Made by a program: the position numbers and the translations under genes
Source of the DNA: Nitratiruptor sp.
GTDB taxonomy: Bacteria; Campylobacterota; Campylobacteria; Campylobacterales; Nitratiruptoraceae
NCBI GenBank assembly: GCA_015494595.1
Contig: WGAX01000215.1
Span: 1-20,905 of the forward strand
DNA: 20,905 nucleotides
Direction: 5' to 3'
In this document: in pieces, positions 20,864 through 20,905 of the stretch
Numbering within the stretch: the first letter of the stretch is position 1
How the letters are laid out: every line of letters starts with the position of its first letter
Notes under the pieces: model-generated
Seen by the model: only the letters and a program-made list of their open reading frames with translations
Told to the model about the DNA's origin: nothing
Databases searched by the model: none

Positions 20864-20905
20864 TAAGGACTTGAAATCTTTCAAAAAATAACAAATAAAA
20901 AGGAA

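Noticed and set aside
20864..20905. Terminator after pstS
   Set aside because: The short TTGAAA/TTTCAA dyad has only two central bases and no T-tail; a ribosome-type site at the end suggests the operon continues.

Overview
The window looks like ordinary chromosome from a Campylobacterota (epsilonproteobacterial) chemolithotroph that uses nitrate, something like Nitratiruptor or Sulfurimonas. The evidence is moderately AT-rich DNA, very tight gene packing with many ATGA/TAATG overlaps, a short ExbB, NosL-family proteins, a NarK-type transporter linked to a phosphatase-kinase, and a CIRCE-like site at groESL. The genus is an inference. No mobile element, CRISPR array or rRNA was seen, and no stretch over 300 bases lacks a gene.

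Layout. (1) 1-3972 is a nitrogen block. A bifunctional PP2C phosphatase/Ser-Thr kinase (cut by the window edge) and a NarK-type transporter run leftward. A PII protein and an AmtB ammonium channel run rightward from a shared AT-rich promoter region. (2) 3977-9417 is one long rightward chain behind an extended -10 promoter: phosphomannomutase/phosphoglucomutase, dihydroorotase, response regulator, small histidine kinase, ExbB, ExbD and a TonB with an unusual cysteine cluster. Most joins overlap. (3) 9435-15176 is an eight-gene operon: a tandem NosL protein, a 99-aa membrane-anchored protein of unknown function, a MacB/FtsX-type permease, a LolD/MacB-type ATPase, an eight-helix membrane protein with five cysteines, a NosL lipoprotein, a YtfJ-like thioredoxin-fold protein and a glycerophosphodiester phosphodiesterase. 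No nosZ, nosD or ABC-2 type nosFY is present. (4) 15173-17145 is leftward groES-groEL with a CIRCE-like operator; the groEL stop codon overlaps the stop codon of the opposing gene. (5) 17315-18811 is an AsmA-like protein. (6) 18824-18946 is tRNA-Met(CAT) with a perfect consensus promoter that contains a long palindrome. (7) 19040-20863 is phoU (leftward) and pstS (rightward), separated by two mirror-image pairs of 11-bp direct repeats that look like Pho boxes.

How it may work together. The nitrogen block couples nitrate uptake, its likely phosphorylation control, and ammonium sensing and uptake. The TonB system followed by the NosL/ABC/thiol operon suggests uptake across the outer membrane and then periplasmic handling of a metal. 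Copper is the likeliest metal given the NosL family, but that is inference. The pstS end of the window probably continues into pstCAB.
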